The notes beneath the pieces were generated by a model. It had not been told where the DNA came from. It did no database searches and saw only the letters and a program-made list of their open reading frames with translations. 64,000 bases of DNA from Pholiota molesta. Lineage: Eukaryota; Basidiomycota; Agaricomycetes; Agaricales; Strophariaceae. Within the stretch, counting starts at the first letter, position 1. Each line of letters begins with the position of its first letter. Of this stretch, positions 46,435-59,905 are shown in pieces. The translations under genes and the position numbers were made by a program. The stretch lies in the NCBI GenBank assembly GCA_014925825.1, contig JACGCK010000204.1, forward strand, positions 1-64,000, given 5' to 3'.

Positions 46435-48151
46435 CCAGAAAGAAATAAGTTACAAGAAGCCGTTGGTAGCTTGCCGCCGCGCGCGAACGAGCCAAGCGCC
46501 GTGTTTACTGTGTCCCCGAATTAGGCGCCGCTGTTGCGCCGGCGCGACGGTGCTGAATACGGCACAATACATTTGCTCGCAGAATTGCGCGCATTTGCAT
46601 TACACATAAAAGAGCGGCCGTGGTCATTGTTAATTGTATCTAGTGTCTTATCAATCGGGGTGTTTACTCTAGTTCCAATTATTTGAGTGCTAGTTGTCAA
46701 GTTAATGAAGGAGTTTGGTCATTTTGCAACAGCAGATCAACACCAAATGGTCGTAAAATTGAACCGTCGAGTTAATCCTTTCATATGGGTTGAAGCAGAT
46801 CGAAGATTCTTTTCAGAATCCGTTGGTAGCTTGTCGCCGCGCGCCGCGAACGAGATTAAGCGCCCGGGCCGTGCGCACTGTGCCACCATTTTTGGGCGCC
46901 TGACTATGACAATATACGCATCTCCTGCAAGTGGTAAGCATCATAAAAAGGCGGCCCATACATGGTTTATTGTACCTGACCTTCAATGAACTTAAATTTC
47001 TAATCTAATTGATCACAGAGACGGGCGTTCGGATATTCACTACTTTGTTAAGAACATGCTCCTCCTCTCCCAATCCGTCATTTGAAGCGCACGAATTGTA
47101 TCGAACCTAACAGGGTCAAATATTACATATAGTACTAGCATTTTTGTTTAGTGCTGCGACCGCGATGCGGCGCGATGTACGAGACGACGGCGAAATCAAG
47201 ATGCAATCATTGAACCATCGCGCGCATCCGCTGCTCTCTGCCGAATTCACTTGGAACGCTCGTAAATGTGGTAATACATAGCCCCGGTACGCTTCTATTG
47301 AACACCAAAAAATTGGAGCGGCCAGACGAGGCCAGACAGTGGTAGCCGTACCGAGCATGATCCTCTCCTCCCACCCCATTTCGTGTTTCCAGACCATTTC
47401 GCATCGCACGGGGACCTGGAAAAAGCCACGTCAACGCCGGTATTAGTGCCATCAAGGGTCCTCTCTAGTGCGTTGCCAGCGAAGATCGCGCGCTTGAACT
47501 TTCCGCCTGCAAGAAGATGCATTTGCTGAATGCTTAGGTTCGGAGCAATGCATCGAATAAGCAATCTAGTGCCATTTCCCTTTAGTTTTACGACATGGTA
47601 ATATGGCCTACTGAGTGAAGGGTTGCTGGGTGGGTGGGTAGCAGCTGTACTTGACCGCGGCACAGCGGAGGTTCGCAGTTTTGAGAATATAGAAACATGA
47701 ACTGCATGCTTTACACTCGATAACAAACTTGCATAAAACACAATAATTAAGTCGCTTTTCTGTATTCTAGTTGTAATAAAAATGGTCTGTGGGTTCTCCT
47801 ATTGATAACTGGTATGGTTTACAGACACAGGCAAGGAGGCGCAGCGGACGCGGACGAGAAAACGGAGGAGGAGATGCGAATCAAGATTCGCTTAGCATAT
47901 GCGGACCCTGGACGAGATGTTTCCAATCCAACGTTTTCATTTCATGTACGTACACATCTACCAAAGCCGTATATAAGACTACGGATATCTCTCTCATTCC
48001 TTCATCCTGCTCTCCTCTCCTCTCCTGGCTTCTCCTCTGCTTTCCTCTCTTCTCCTCTGCTCTGCTCTCCTCGTCTTCTCTCGGCTTCCTCTATCTCGCC
48101 GAGCTCGACGGTTCTGGTTGGCGCTGCTCTCCTCCACACGTCCACTCGTCG

Positions 48152-50260
48152 ATGGCGATGTTATCCGGCTCTCTATCAAGTGAGCTTTTGTCATTCTTAT
48201 GTGATATACCTGATGATTAACGCGCCGCACCTTATGTCGGCGACAGCGCGCACGTCGCATTCCATGCCGCGAACGACTAATGGTTAGCAGCGCGCTCCTT
48301 GAACATGACATACGCACCGTGCTAATGTCGTCCTCCCTCGGCAGATAGCCCTTCGAGCTTCAGAACGCGTACTAAGTAGGTTACAGCTCGTCTCTGCAGC
48401 CGTGACATTGCTCACCGCCACGGATAGCGCCTGCAAGGCCGTCCGTCCTCGCCGATGCCGCGCGATACGCCAGCGCCGTGCCCTTGCGCAACTGGATCAG
48501 CCAGCCTCGGTGCTGGTCAAAGCCAGGGTAAGTGGAGATTACAAACATTCTCATCAACTTACTCACCCGTATCCTGAGGAACCACGCGCGCCGTCCTCGG
48601 TTGTTGACTGGTCCTTCCGCCCGTTGTCGTCCTCCTCGTTGGTAGATGGGCGGCCGTTCAGGTATGGCGCCGAGCTGTTCGCGTCGTCGAACATGGGCCG
48701 GGATCCACTCCGCAGGCCCTCCGCGCATTCGCCTGTATGTCGCGCAAAGGCGGCGCACGTCGACTTCGATGTGAGTGGTTCCTGTACGGTCGAATCAGCG
48801 CCGCACTCACCGACGCCCTCCCTTGCGGATCCCTGTCCTCGTCGTCGTTACGCACATCTCCTTCGCATCGCGTTGCTGACCCGTAGTTCGGTTGCTCCAT
48901 GCTGCCTGCCTGGATTGCAGTTGTCCGTCACTGTCACTTCTAGAGATCCCGCGGCGCGGCGCTGAACGAAACGCGGCGCTATCGTCGTAGTGAGTAATGT
49001 TTATATAGTGAAGGAATTGTCGTGCTCACTGACGTTTTCCCGCAGGCTCTCGTCCCCTACTCCCTCGCGATTCGAGCCGTTGTCGCACAAGCAATGCCAC
49101 GCCGTGAGTCGCCCATATCCCAACCTCGTCGTTCCGTTGGCGATCACGCTTCGGTGTCCGTATATCGTGCGGATCGGCGCATCGCCATGGCCGTTCTCTG
49201 TGGCAGTGGTGTCTTCGCTGCAACGCCGGTTTGCCTAAATTACTGCTGTGAGTGCGACGCTGAGAGGAAGGGCGATGAGAGGAGATCCACACACCTGGGC
49301 ACTGTGGCTCCTGCGCCCTGTCGTACGATTTGGATGTCGACGTGCGCCGATGTCGTCCGTATATCTTGCTCGCGTGTTCCGTGCTTCGCTGTGGTCTTCG
49401 TCTGTGGCTCTGGAGGTGCTGCTGGTCAGTTTTGCGCCGAGTGACGTTTGCTCGTAGGTACGCACGGATGCTCTCGTCCCCGACGCTCGCGAGTCGAGCC
49501 GTTGTCGTCCGAGGCACGCCGTGAGTCGGGCATCCAATAGCCCCGGGTCGTCGTCTAGTCGTGCTGTGTGTATCGCCCATGCCGTTCTCTGGGTCGTCGC
49601 GGCGCTGCGGTGTTGCTTTGTGAGCGCGATGCTGAGAGGAAGGGGGATGGGATGAGCTATACACACCTATGAGCTGCGCGCTGTCCGTACTTCTTGGATT
49701 CTGCGCGCCGTGCTGCCCGTGGACCTCCCTCCGTTGCTCTCCGCCTATCTGTTCGCCCAGGATGCTCGCCGCTCGCCGGGAGGGCTCCGATGTTCTCCTC
49801 GCGGTCGCGCTCCGTGGTGTATGCCGCTCTGGATTTGGTGTTGGTATGCTAAGCTGAGGTGCTCGTATCGCGCGCTCGCCCGATGTGTGCGGATGTCGTC
49901 GAGACATCCTCCTCGCGCTCGCCGGCACAGTGGGTTTCGTTCTGTTGTTTGTATGCCGCGCTAGAGGTGCTGGTGGTAAGTTGAATGCCGAGTGAGGTTT
50001 TCTCGTAGGTGCGCACCGGTGCTCTCGTCCCCTACCCCTCGCGATCGCGTCGTTGTTGTCCAAGGTACGCCGGCTGCTCGGCTGCTGTGCGCGGTGGTGC
50101 GCATGGACGACGATCCGGGGGATCTGAGCATCGGACGCTCGCCAGATGGGCACCGACGTCGTCGAGATCTAGCGCTCGCCGGCCCACGCGGTTCCGTTGG
50201 TCGTGGTGATGTGTTTATGCCGCTCCGCAGGTGCTGGTGGTAAGTTGGGCCATCCGATGT
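48152..50260 (+). pseudogene. GC-rich multi-exon relic, unit 2
   Basis: Same as unit 1 up to about 48690, then diverged by substitutions and small indels. The exon-like GCTCTCGTCCCC block is cleaner here at about 49047 (directly after CCCGCAG). Confidence 0.4.
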
Positions 50261-51185
50261 CACGATGTAGGCGTCGCGTTGTTCTTGCGTCGGGGAGACG
50301 AACGCGCGGCGGAATGATGATACGGTCGGCTGGCAAGTTGTAGGGCGCGGAGCCATGCTGAGTGTGGGCTGCGCTGTTCAGGGTGATGGGGATGAGCGCA
50401 GAGGGTGGGTGTTGATGTTGGGTGTTGGCGCTGTAACAGGCATGTGGGTGAGTGGTCGAACTCGGCGCTAGAGTGGGCTTACCGTAGTGACGGCAGCCAT
50501 TGTCATTGCTATCGAGAGCGTGGGCGGGGGCATCGCGGAGAGGCGCTCGCCGTTCCGGTGGATCACGTGGAAGGATAGCTGGTGGTGTCGTAGTTTTCGC
50601 GTCGAGGGGACGACTCCGGGGCGGGAAGAAGAAAGGACACGGAACGGAGGACGGGTCGGAGTGGGCGGAGTGCGTCATTGCGAGGTGGAGTAGGGTGGGA
50701 TATCGAACGGGAGCAGGCAGGCAGAGGCAGGCTACCTCGCGGTGAAAATGTGCGCGAGGCCGCAACGCGCCTGCCCTGCAGAGTGCACTAGGCTGCATCT
50801 GTTGTCTGGGATATCAATAAATTGCCATCATTTCGTTGAGCCAATTTGAAATGCGTCAATGTCAGTGTTACTGTTAGGTAAAAATACGCCAGGCGCACTT
50901 GCGGGCGAATATAATTGCTTACATCAGCGATGTGCCAGGGGCGCAAGCGGCGCCTCAACGAATGTGGTCAGGAGGCCTGTCCTTCTCGACGCTCTTTTCT
51001 GCGCCTTTCTTCGCTCCCCCTTCACTTCCTCCCTTCCGTAACGCCACCACCGACCTACTTGAAAACAACTCCCTCTCTCCCCTCACAAAACTTTTTTCAC
51101 CCCCATCCTGTAGCGCACACGTACGCGGCCAGGATACCCAGCAACAACAACGACCTTCCTACCAGTGCCGTCCCAGGGGCCCTCC

Positions 51186-52439
51186 ATGCCCCGCCGACCG
51201 TCGGCGTCCGTCGGGCCCTCCGTGGCCAGCACGCCCAACGCCAGCAGCATCCTGGTGCACCGCACGACCGAGTCGCACCACGCCTTCCCGCCGCCATCCC
51301 AGAACCACTCGCTGCAGGCCCTCGGCGCCTCCGTGACCCCGCAGCAGAAGATCGTGCAGGTGCTCGTGCAGCGCCTGAAGCAGAAGGTTCGTACGGGGCG
51401 GCCGTGCTGTGTGGTGTTCGTTTGATCGCTGATGCTATGCGGTAGCTGCCTTGTAATTCTGGCCTGCCGCTGGACCGCGTCGAGACGGAAAAGGCGACGA
51501 TGCAGGCGGTGGAGACGCTCGTGGAGCTCTCGCGGGACTATCTGGACATGATCGCGTGGGCGCTGAGTGAGCTGCTCGACCGTCTCGCAAAGGTGCGTCC
51601 GTTTGTCTCGCTGTGCGATGGGGGCCAACGGTGTCTGTTTCTAGCAAGTCGATGTGCACACCGGGCACCTCACTATAGAGGTGCTGCAATCGCAGCTGTT
51701 CATCCTCAAGGTGCTGTCCATGGCGATGGCCTCGCGGTGGTCACAGGCGGCGCCTTCCAGCGCGCGCGCAGACGACAGCCCGGACTCGCCCATCTCCCCT
51801 GGCGCCAAGACGCAGGCGCCCTCGGAGCACTCGTCCAGCGCGTGGCAGGAGCCGCCGGCGCTGGACGACTCGTGCGTCAAGTACATCCTGAGCGTGATGG
51901 TGCTGTTCATGCGGCAGACGGCGACGGCGGAGGTGCCGCTGATGCTGCAGACGCGGTCGACGGACATCGCGTTCCGCGACTACGACGAGACGGACGCGGC
52001 GGCGAGCGCCGCGGAGCCGCCCCCGCCGCCACCACCTCCTCCACCTGCCGAGGACGCGACGCTGCTGCGGGCGCGCGGGTCGGCGACGTCCGTGCGCTCG
52101 AGCCGGGTGAGCATCCGCGCGAGCATGCACCTGCCCGCGGCGAACACGGTGTACGAGAAGACGCACGTGTCGTTCATCCGCTCCGCGACGGCGATCAACA
52201 ACCTCATCGCCAAGTATGTGGGCCGCATTGTGTTCCATATCTCCGCGTCCAACTGGAATGTGGTGTATGACCGCCTCTCGTCGAAGATCGCGTTCCTGGC
52301 GTCGCCCAAGGCGTCGGACAACGCGAACCCGGATGTGATCGACCTGCATTTGATGTCGTACAGCATCCTGGACAGGAATCGCTTGGTGGTGCTGCTCAAT
52401 CGTGCGTCGATTACTAATTTATCCTGGGTGGGATGGTGA
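51186..52439 (+). pseudogene. 5' fragment of Ras-GAP-like gene, unit 3, longest copy
   Basis: Exons 51186-51386, 51446-51592 and 51645-52439, 380 residues. It continues past RLSS with KIAFLASPKAS, NPDVIDLHLMSYSILDR and LVVLLN before leaving the gene, so it shows more of the parent than the other copies. The first donor site reads GTTCGT instead of GTGCGT, which may weaken splicing. Confidence 0.6.
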
Positions 52440-52860
52440 GTTCTTTTTGCATCGAGTTTTGGGTGCTGATGACGTCTTTTTGGCTGCGAATCGCGAGCAA
52501 AAACAGTGGTTTTCGGTGGTGAAATTGCCTAAACGGGGGTAAGGTTTTCAAAATGAGCGTAGGTCGCAATGTGCAATCGGGTTCTGGTATCGTGCGCGCA
52601 GAGTTTAGCCCACCCCGAAGGGCAAGGTGACTCGGAACTACGTACCCTACATACTCGCACTAACTCTACTTTGCGATGGAATGAACTTACGTGGGGCCGA
52701 GTTCGTGCACTTGTGCAAATGACTTGAAATTGGGTTTGTGCTTCGTGCGAGTGACCCGAGATTGGGGTTGTGCAAAGGCCACCCGGCGCTATCGTACACG
52801 ACGCTATCGTACACAACCCGATTAGATAGTTTGTAATGAAATAAAATGGATCAATGTACC

Positions 52861-55200
52861 ATCGGTTTCGTGAGCTTTTGCACGAAGAGTCAAAGGCCGA
52901 GTTTGTGTGAAATGAAGGTTTTGTGGGTTTCGTGCGCTTTTGCATGAAGAGTCGAAGACCGAGTTTGCACGAAAAATGCCTCAATGCAAAGTAAACCTAT
53001 CTGCACCAATTAGACCAATTTCTGATAATCTTAACCCTATTACTCACCGAGCAAGCAAGATCTCAATTCTCAGAATCAACTAATTCTGCGAGGGAGTAAA
53101 ATCAACAATCTTCCAAGCATTCCAACAGAATTCACTTACCAGATCTTGTACGAAACACACTGGCAATCTCGCGGGAACTCTAAAGATCTGATTTGAGTAC
53201 AAGGCACCAAAATCGAGCAAAATCACTTACTTGGAGACCTTATACAATTCGTACGAAACACAATCTCGCGGGAATTCTAAATCTCTAATTTCAATACAAG
53301 CCACCGAAATCAAGCAAAATCACTTACTTTCAGACTGTAGCATTGCTCGCCAGAAATCCAAAAGTTATATCTACCCCCGCACACTTTACCGGACTAGCTG
53401 CATTGTAAATAGACAGGAATAATGATGGGGAGTTCTGTATGTCGCACTCGTAGGCGACGCCGCCGCGATCTCGCGGGAAATCCAAATATCTAGTTTTGAT
53501 ATATGGCACCGAATTTCAAATATGGCGAAGCCACGTACATTGAGACTATCCATAGCATTGCTCACGGGAAATCCAAAACTCTAACTAGAATATAATAGTT
53601 AGTGCCACAGCAAGATATTTCAGAATCATTCACATACCAGTCGAAGGCTGTAATGTTGCTCGCCGGAAGTCCAAAAATCTAATTAACATACGAGGTGCCT
53701 AATTAGTGCCGCAACGTTGTATTCTGAATCATTTACATACCATATCCCGGATCCGACATTCCAAGCTCCACTATCTCGTGTCGATGGCCGCGGGAACTCC
53801 GAAAATCGAATCAGAATTCGGGGCTTTGCTTGCAGTCCGCGCCGGTGTGACAAGATGTCCAAAAATCGAATTTGGAGTGCGGTGAAGTCAATATGATAAG
53901 ACAAAGGTGGTAAAATAAGTTAACGGGAAGCCAAATGTCAAATTTGAGTAATAGAAGGCTTACATGGAAATAGAGAACCATAGAAGCGACGCAGATGTGT
54001 GTGATCAGAGCCTATGCATGGGCGCTTAAATTAGAGATCGTGATCGAAGCTAGGATAGACATGATAGAGTACTCACATTGATGTGGTAACACCATTGTAG
54101 ATAGGGCAGTGGACATGGAACAGAAATACCATGTGGCATTAGGACGGGTTAGGATGGTACACATCCTATCCCAATGTTTCCAGTCTTTATACTCCCAGTG
54201 TGCCAAGCCGGACCAATCCTTCCACGTCTCCATCACCATATCTCCGATGACTAAATTTTCGAATGCACGGTGGCAAATCCTTAGACTCAAACTACTGTAA
54301 CTGGTCCCGACCCCTGCACAAAATCACGGTGCAGGGTGAACCTTCCTCATAGCTCTGTACTTCTTCCGTCTGAATATTTGAGCTGCTTGCATTATTATTC
54401 TAATGACATTGTATCTACTACAATATATTTCTGTTTTCCGAGTCAGATTCAATGATTCCTTCCACAAATGATCCACAACTCATTCCAAATTATCCATCTC
54501 CGAAAATAGAAAATTCTCCCTTATACATAATTCCATAGTGTAATTTCTTCTAGCAGCTTCAATGTTGCTGACTCGGGTCCGATCAGGCCAATTATTTTAA
54601 CAACCGTGTGCAGTATCACGAACACACCAAGAAGCCAAGTACTCAATGGATGTCGGAATCCATATTATCGCCTCCATCCCCAAATCGCCGCCGTAAATCC
54701 AAAAGGATGGTTCTTTCTAATAATATCATAAGAAGCAAAAGGTAACAAGTAAATCTCACACTACTTTGCCCGCCACCCGGTACACCAATGAGACCTTCAC
54801 TACTGGACGAATGGAATCCATTACAATAGACATGGTAGTTTAGCAGGGTTGAAGCGTTGCGAGCGCAATTGTCATCAAATTTTATGCTATGTCCGGCAAA
54901 CGTAATTCTGAGCAAGCCGCAAGATAGAAGCTTTGCAAGCGGAAATATCATTAAAGTCTAAGCCAAGTACAGGTGTGCCGAATAAAACATACAAAATAGA
55001 TCCCGCATTCCGTACAGAAGATTTGCCGTGTACAAAATTAAAGCAACGAGTGTACTTGCGAGGTTGAAGCATTGCGAGCGGCAAAATCTGACATCATTTG
55101 TGTGCCATTTCACCGCGCGGCTGAACCGCCGTCTCGGCGCGCCGCGCATTCACTTCCAGTCGGTGCGGATGCACTTGAAAGCCTAATATTCGCATAGATG
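52861..55200 (-). pseudogene. Same minus-strand relic, unit 3
   Basis: Diverged copy. Here one module keeps NFWISGEQCYSLK without the stop that units 1 and 2 have. The region of ASWCVR instead carries a TAA, while an alternative frame (STWLLGVFVILHTVVKIIG) is open and looks like a membrane helix. The terminal exon block (CTCGGTCTTCGACTCTTCATG) is tandemly duplicated at 52861-52985. Confidence 0.45.
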
Positions 55201-56925
55201 CCGCTTTCCACGAAGAAATAAGTTACAAGAAACCATTGGTAGCTTGCCGCCGCGCGCGAACGAGCCAAGCGCCGTGTTTACTGTGTTCCCGAATTAGGCG
55301 CCGCTGTTGCGCCGCCGCGACGGTGCTGAATTCGGCGTAATACATTTGCTCGCAGGATTGCGCACATTTGCATTACACATAAAAGAGCGGCCGTGGTCAT
55401 TGTTAATTGTATCTAGTCTCCTATAAATCGGGGTGTTTACTCTAGTTCCAATTATTTGAGTGCTAGTTGTTAAGTTAATGAAGGAGTTTGGTGATTTTGC
55501 AACAGCAGATCAACACCAAATGGTCGTAAAATTGAACCGTCGAGCTAATACTTCTATATGGGTTGAAGCAGATCGAAGATTCTTTTCAGAATCCGTTGGT
55601 AGCTTGTCGCCGCGCGCCGCGAACGAAATTAAGCGCCCGGGCCGTGCGCACTGTGCCACCATTTTTGGGCGCCTGACTATGACAATATACGCATCTCCTG
55701 CAAGTGGTAAGCATCATAAAAAGGCGGCCCATACATGGTTCGTTGTACCTGACCTTCAATGAACTTGAATTTCTAATCTAATTGATCACAGAGACGGGCG
55801 TTCGGATATTCACTACTTTGTTAAGAACATGCTCCTCCTCTCCCAATCCGTCATTTGAAGCGCACGAATTGTATCGAACCTAACAGGGTCGAATATTACA
55901 TATAGTACTAGCATTTTTGTTTAGTGCTGCGACCGCGATGCGGCGCGATGTACGAGACGACGGCGAAATCAAGATGCAATCAATTGCACCATAGAGCGCA
56001 TCCGCTGCTCTCTTCTAAATTCACTTGGAACGCTCGTAAATGTGGGAATACATAGCCCCAAGACGCTTCTATTATACACCAGAAAATTGAAGCGGCCAGA
56101 CGAGGCCAGACAATGGTAGCCGTACCGAGCATGATCCTCTCCTCCCACCCCATTTCGTGTTTCCAGACCATTTCGCATCGCACGGGGACCTGGAAAAAGC
56201 CACGTCAAACGCCGGTATTAGTGCCATCAAGGGTCCTCTCTAGTGCGTTGCCAGCGAAGATGGCGCGCTTGAACTTTCCGCCTGCAAGAAGATGCATTTG
56301 CTGGATGCTTAGCTTCGGGCAAGGCATGGAATAAGCAATCTAGTGCCATTTCCCTTTATTTTACGACATGACAATATGGCCTACTGGATGAAGGGTCGAG
56401 GGGTGGGTGGGTAGTAACTGTACTTGACCACTGGTAGACGAGGTTCGCAATTTTGAGAATGTAGAAACATGAGCTGAACACTTTACACTCGATAACAAAC
56501 TTGAATAAAACACAAGAAATAGGTCGCTTTTCTGTATTCTAGTTGTAATAAAAATGGTCTGTGGGTTCTCTTATTGATAACTGGTATGGTATACAGACAC
56601 AGGCAAGGAGGCGCAGCGGACGCGGACGAGAAAACGGAGGAGGAGATGCGAATCGAGATTCGCTTAGCGTACGCGGTCCCTGGACGAAATGTTCGCAATG
56701 CCACCATTATCATTTCATCGTACGTACACATCTACCCAGAGACATATATAAGACTACGGATTCCTCTCTCATTCCTTCATCCCGCTCTCCTCTCCTCTCC
56801 TGTCTTCTCCTCTGCTTTCCTCTCTTCTCCTCTGCTCTGCTCTCCTCGTCTTCTCTCCACTTCCTCTATCTCGCCGAGCTCGACGGTTCTGGTTGGCGCT
56901 GCTCTCCTCCACACGTCCCCTCGTC

Positions 56926-58970
56926 GATGGCGATGTGATCCGACTGTCCTACAAGTGAGCTCTTCGGGTTCTTAAGTGATATACCTGATGATTAACGCGC
57001 CGCACCTTATTTCGCCGACAGCGCGCACGTCACATTCCATGCCCGCGTACGACTAATGGTTAGCAGCGGGCTCATTGAACACGACATACGCACCGCGCTA
57101 ATGTCGACCTCCCTCTGCAGATATCCCTTCGAGCTTCAGAACGCGTAGTAAGTACCTTGTTGCTCATCTCTGCCGCCGTGACATTGCTCACCACCACGGA
57201 TAGCGCCTGTAAGGCCGTTCGCCCTCGCCGATGCCGCGCGATACGCCAGCGCCGTGCCCTTGCGCGACTGGACCAGCCAGGGTAAGTCAAAATTACGAAC
57301 ATTCCGAATCGTACTCACCCGTATCCTGAGGAACAGCGCGCGCCGTGCTCGGTTGTTGACTAGTCCTTCCGCCCGTGGTCGTCGTCCTCGTTGGGAAGTG
57401 GAGCAGATGGGCGGCCGTTCAGATATGGCGCCGAGCTGTTTGCCTCGTCGTCCATGGGCCGGGATCCATTCCGCAAGCCCTCCGCGCATTCGCCTGTACG
57501 CCGCGCAAAGGCGGCGGACGTCGACTTCAGGCCTAACAGATGTGAGTAGTCCCTGTACAGTCGAATCCGCGCCGCACTCACTGACGCCCTCCCTTGCCTT
57601 CCTCGTCGTCGTTATGCACATCTCCTTCCCATCGCGTTGCGGACCCGTATTTCGGTTGCTCCATGCTGCCTGGATTGCAGTTGTGCGTCACTTCCAGAGA
57701 TCCCGCGGCTCGGCGCTGAACGAAACGCGGCCGGCGCTGTTGTCGTAGTGAGTGATGTTTATACAGTGGAGGAATTGGCGCGCTCACTGACGTTTTCCCG
57801 CAGGCTCTCGTCCCCTACTCCCTCGCGATTCGAGGCGTTGTCGTGCAAGCAATGCCACGCCGTGAGTCTCCCATATCCCTACCTCGTCGTTTCGTTGCCG
57901 ACTACGCTTCGGAGTCCGTATATCGTGCGGATCGGCGCATCGCCATGGCCGCTCTCTGTGGTAGTGGTGTCACTGCGCCGGTTTGCCTAGATTACTACTG
58001 TGAGCGCGATGCTGAGAGGAGATCCACACACCTGAGCACTGTGGCTCCTGCGCCCTGTCGTACGATCTGGATGTCGACGTGCGCCGATGTCGTCCATATG
58101 ACTTGCTCGCCCGTTCCGTTCTTCGCTCTGGTCTTCGTCTGCCGCTCTGGAGGTGCTGCTGGTAAGTTGGGCGCCGGGTGACGTTTGCTCATAGGTACGC
58201 ACCGGTGCTCTCGTCCCGTATGCTCGCGAGTCGAGCTGTTGTCGTCCGAGGCACGCCGTGAGTCGGGCATCATGTAGCCCCGCGTCGTCGTCTGTGTGCA
58301 TCGCCCATGCCGTTCTCTGGGTCGTCGCGGTGCTGCGGTGTTGCCTGGCTCATAGCTGTGAGCGCGGTGCTAAGAGGAGGGGAGATGGGGTGAGATTTAC
58401 ACACCAGGGACCTGCGCGCTGTCCGTACTTCTTGGATTCTGCGCGCCGTGCTGCCTCCCTTGCTCTCCGCCTATCCGTGCGCCCAGGATGTTTGACGCTC
58501 GCCGGGAGGGCTCCGGTATTCTCCTCGCGGTCGCGTTCCGTGGTGTGTGCCGCTCTGGATTTGTTGTTGGTGTGGTAAGCTGAGGTGCTCGTATTCTCGT
58601 TCGATGCGTGCCGATGTCGTCAAGACATCCTCCTCGTGCTCGCCGGCCCACTGGGTTTCGTTCTGTTGTTTGTATGCCGCGCTAGAGGTGCTGCTGGTTA
58701 GCTGAGCGCCGAGAGATGTTTACTCGTAGTTACGCACCTGTGCTCTCGTCCCCTACCCCTCGCGATCGCGTCGTTTTTGTCCAAGGTACGCCGGCTGCCT
58801 GACTTGTGCGTGCCCATGGAGGACGATGCGGGCGATCCGAACGTCGGACGCTCGGGAGATGGGCGCCGACGTCATCCAGATCTAGCGCTCGCCGGCGCAC
58901 GCGGTTGCGTTGGTCGTGGTGATGTGTTGACGTGCTGCTGGTAAGTTGGGCCGTGTGATCTCACGATGTA
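56926..58970 (+). pseudogene. GC-rich multi-exon relic, unit 3
   Basis: The fourth codon is TGA (TTA in units 1 and 2), and a Trp codon in the large exon is TAG (GACTAG against GACTGG). The donor after exon 3 is intact here (GTAAGTACC), giving a clean exon with ADAARYASAVPLRDW. Damage differs between units, so none is functional as read. Confidence 0.4.
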
Positions 58971-59905
58971 GGCGTCGCGACGGTGTTCGAGCCGTTGTTC
59001 TAGCATCGGGGGGACGAACACGCGCCGGAATGATGATACGGTCGGCTGCCAAGGTGTAGGGCGCGGAGCCATGCTGAGGGTGGGCTGGGCTGTTCAGGAT
59101 GACGGGGATGAGCGCAGAGGGAGGGTGTTGATGTTGGGTGTTGGCGCTGTAAGAGGCATGTGGGTGAGTGGTCGAACTCGGCGCTAGAGTGGGCTTACCG
59201 TAGTGTCGGCAGCCAGTGTCATTGCTATCGAGAGGGTGGGCGCGGGCATCGCGGAGAGGCGCTCGCCGTTCCGGTGGATCACGTGGAAGCGGAGGTGGTC
59301 GTGTCGTAGGTTTCGCGTCGAGGGGACGACTCCGGGGCGGGAAGAAGAAAGGAAACGGAACGGAGGACGGGTCGGAGTGGGCGGAGTGCGTCATTGCGAG
59401 GTGGAGTAGGGTGGGATATCGAACGGGAGCAGGCAGGCAGAGGCAGGCTGAGCCCTCGCGGTGAAAATGTGCGCGAGGCTGCAACGCGTCTGCCCTGCAG
59501 AGTGCACTAGGCTGCATCTGTTGTCTGGGATATCAATAAATTGCCATCATTTCGTTGAGCCAATTTGAAATGCGTCAATGTCAGTGTTACTGTTAGGTAA
59601 AAATACGCCAGGCGCACTTGCGGGCGAATATACATTGATTACATCAGCTATGTGGCCAGGGGCGAAAGCGGCGCCTCAAGGAATGTGGTCAGGAGGCCCT
59701 GTCCTTCTCGACGCCTTTCTTCGCTCCCCCCTCACATTCTCCCTTCCGTAACGCCAGCACCGACCTACTCCCCTTTTTCTGAAAACAACCCCTTCTCCCC
59801 CCTCCAAAACTTTTTTCACCCCCCATCCTGTAGCGCACACGTACGCGGCCAGGATACCCAGCAACAACAACGACCTTCCTACCAGTGCCGTCCCAGGGGC
59901 CCTCC

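Larger units (their letters stand above)
42002..50694 (+). repeat. Tandem array unit 2 (8693 bp)
   Basis: Same order as unit 1. From about 43149 to 48690 it is almost base-for-base identical to unit 1 (one 1-bp deletion noted at about 47208). Outside that tract it differs at many positions. Confidence 0.9.
50695..59410 (+). repeat. Tandem array unit 3 (8716 bp)
   Basis: Same order but with many substitutions and small indels in the AT-rich half. Its Ras-GAP fragment extends 154 bp further than in units 1 and 2. Confidence 0.9.

Noticed and set aside
49026..50153. Long minus-strand open frame (375 codons) in unit 2
   Set aside because: Arg/Pro/Ser-rich, broken in units 1 and 3, and antisense to a GC-rich relic with better splice signals. 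Lack of stops follows from base composition.
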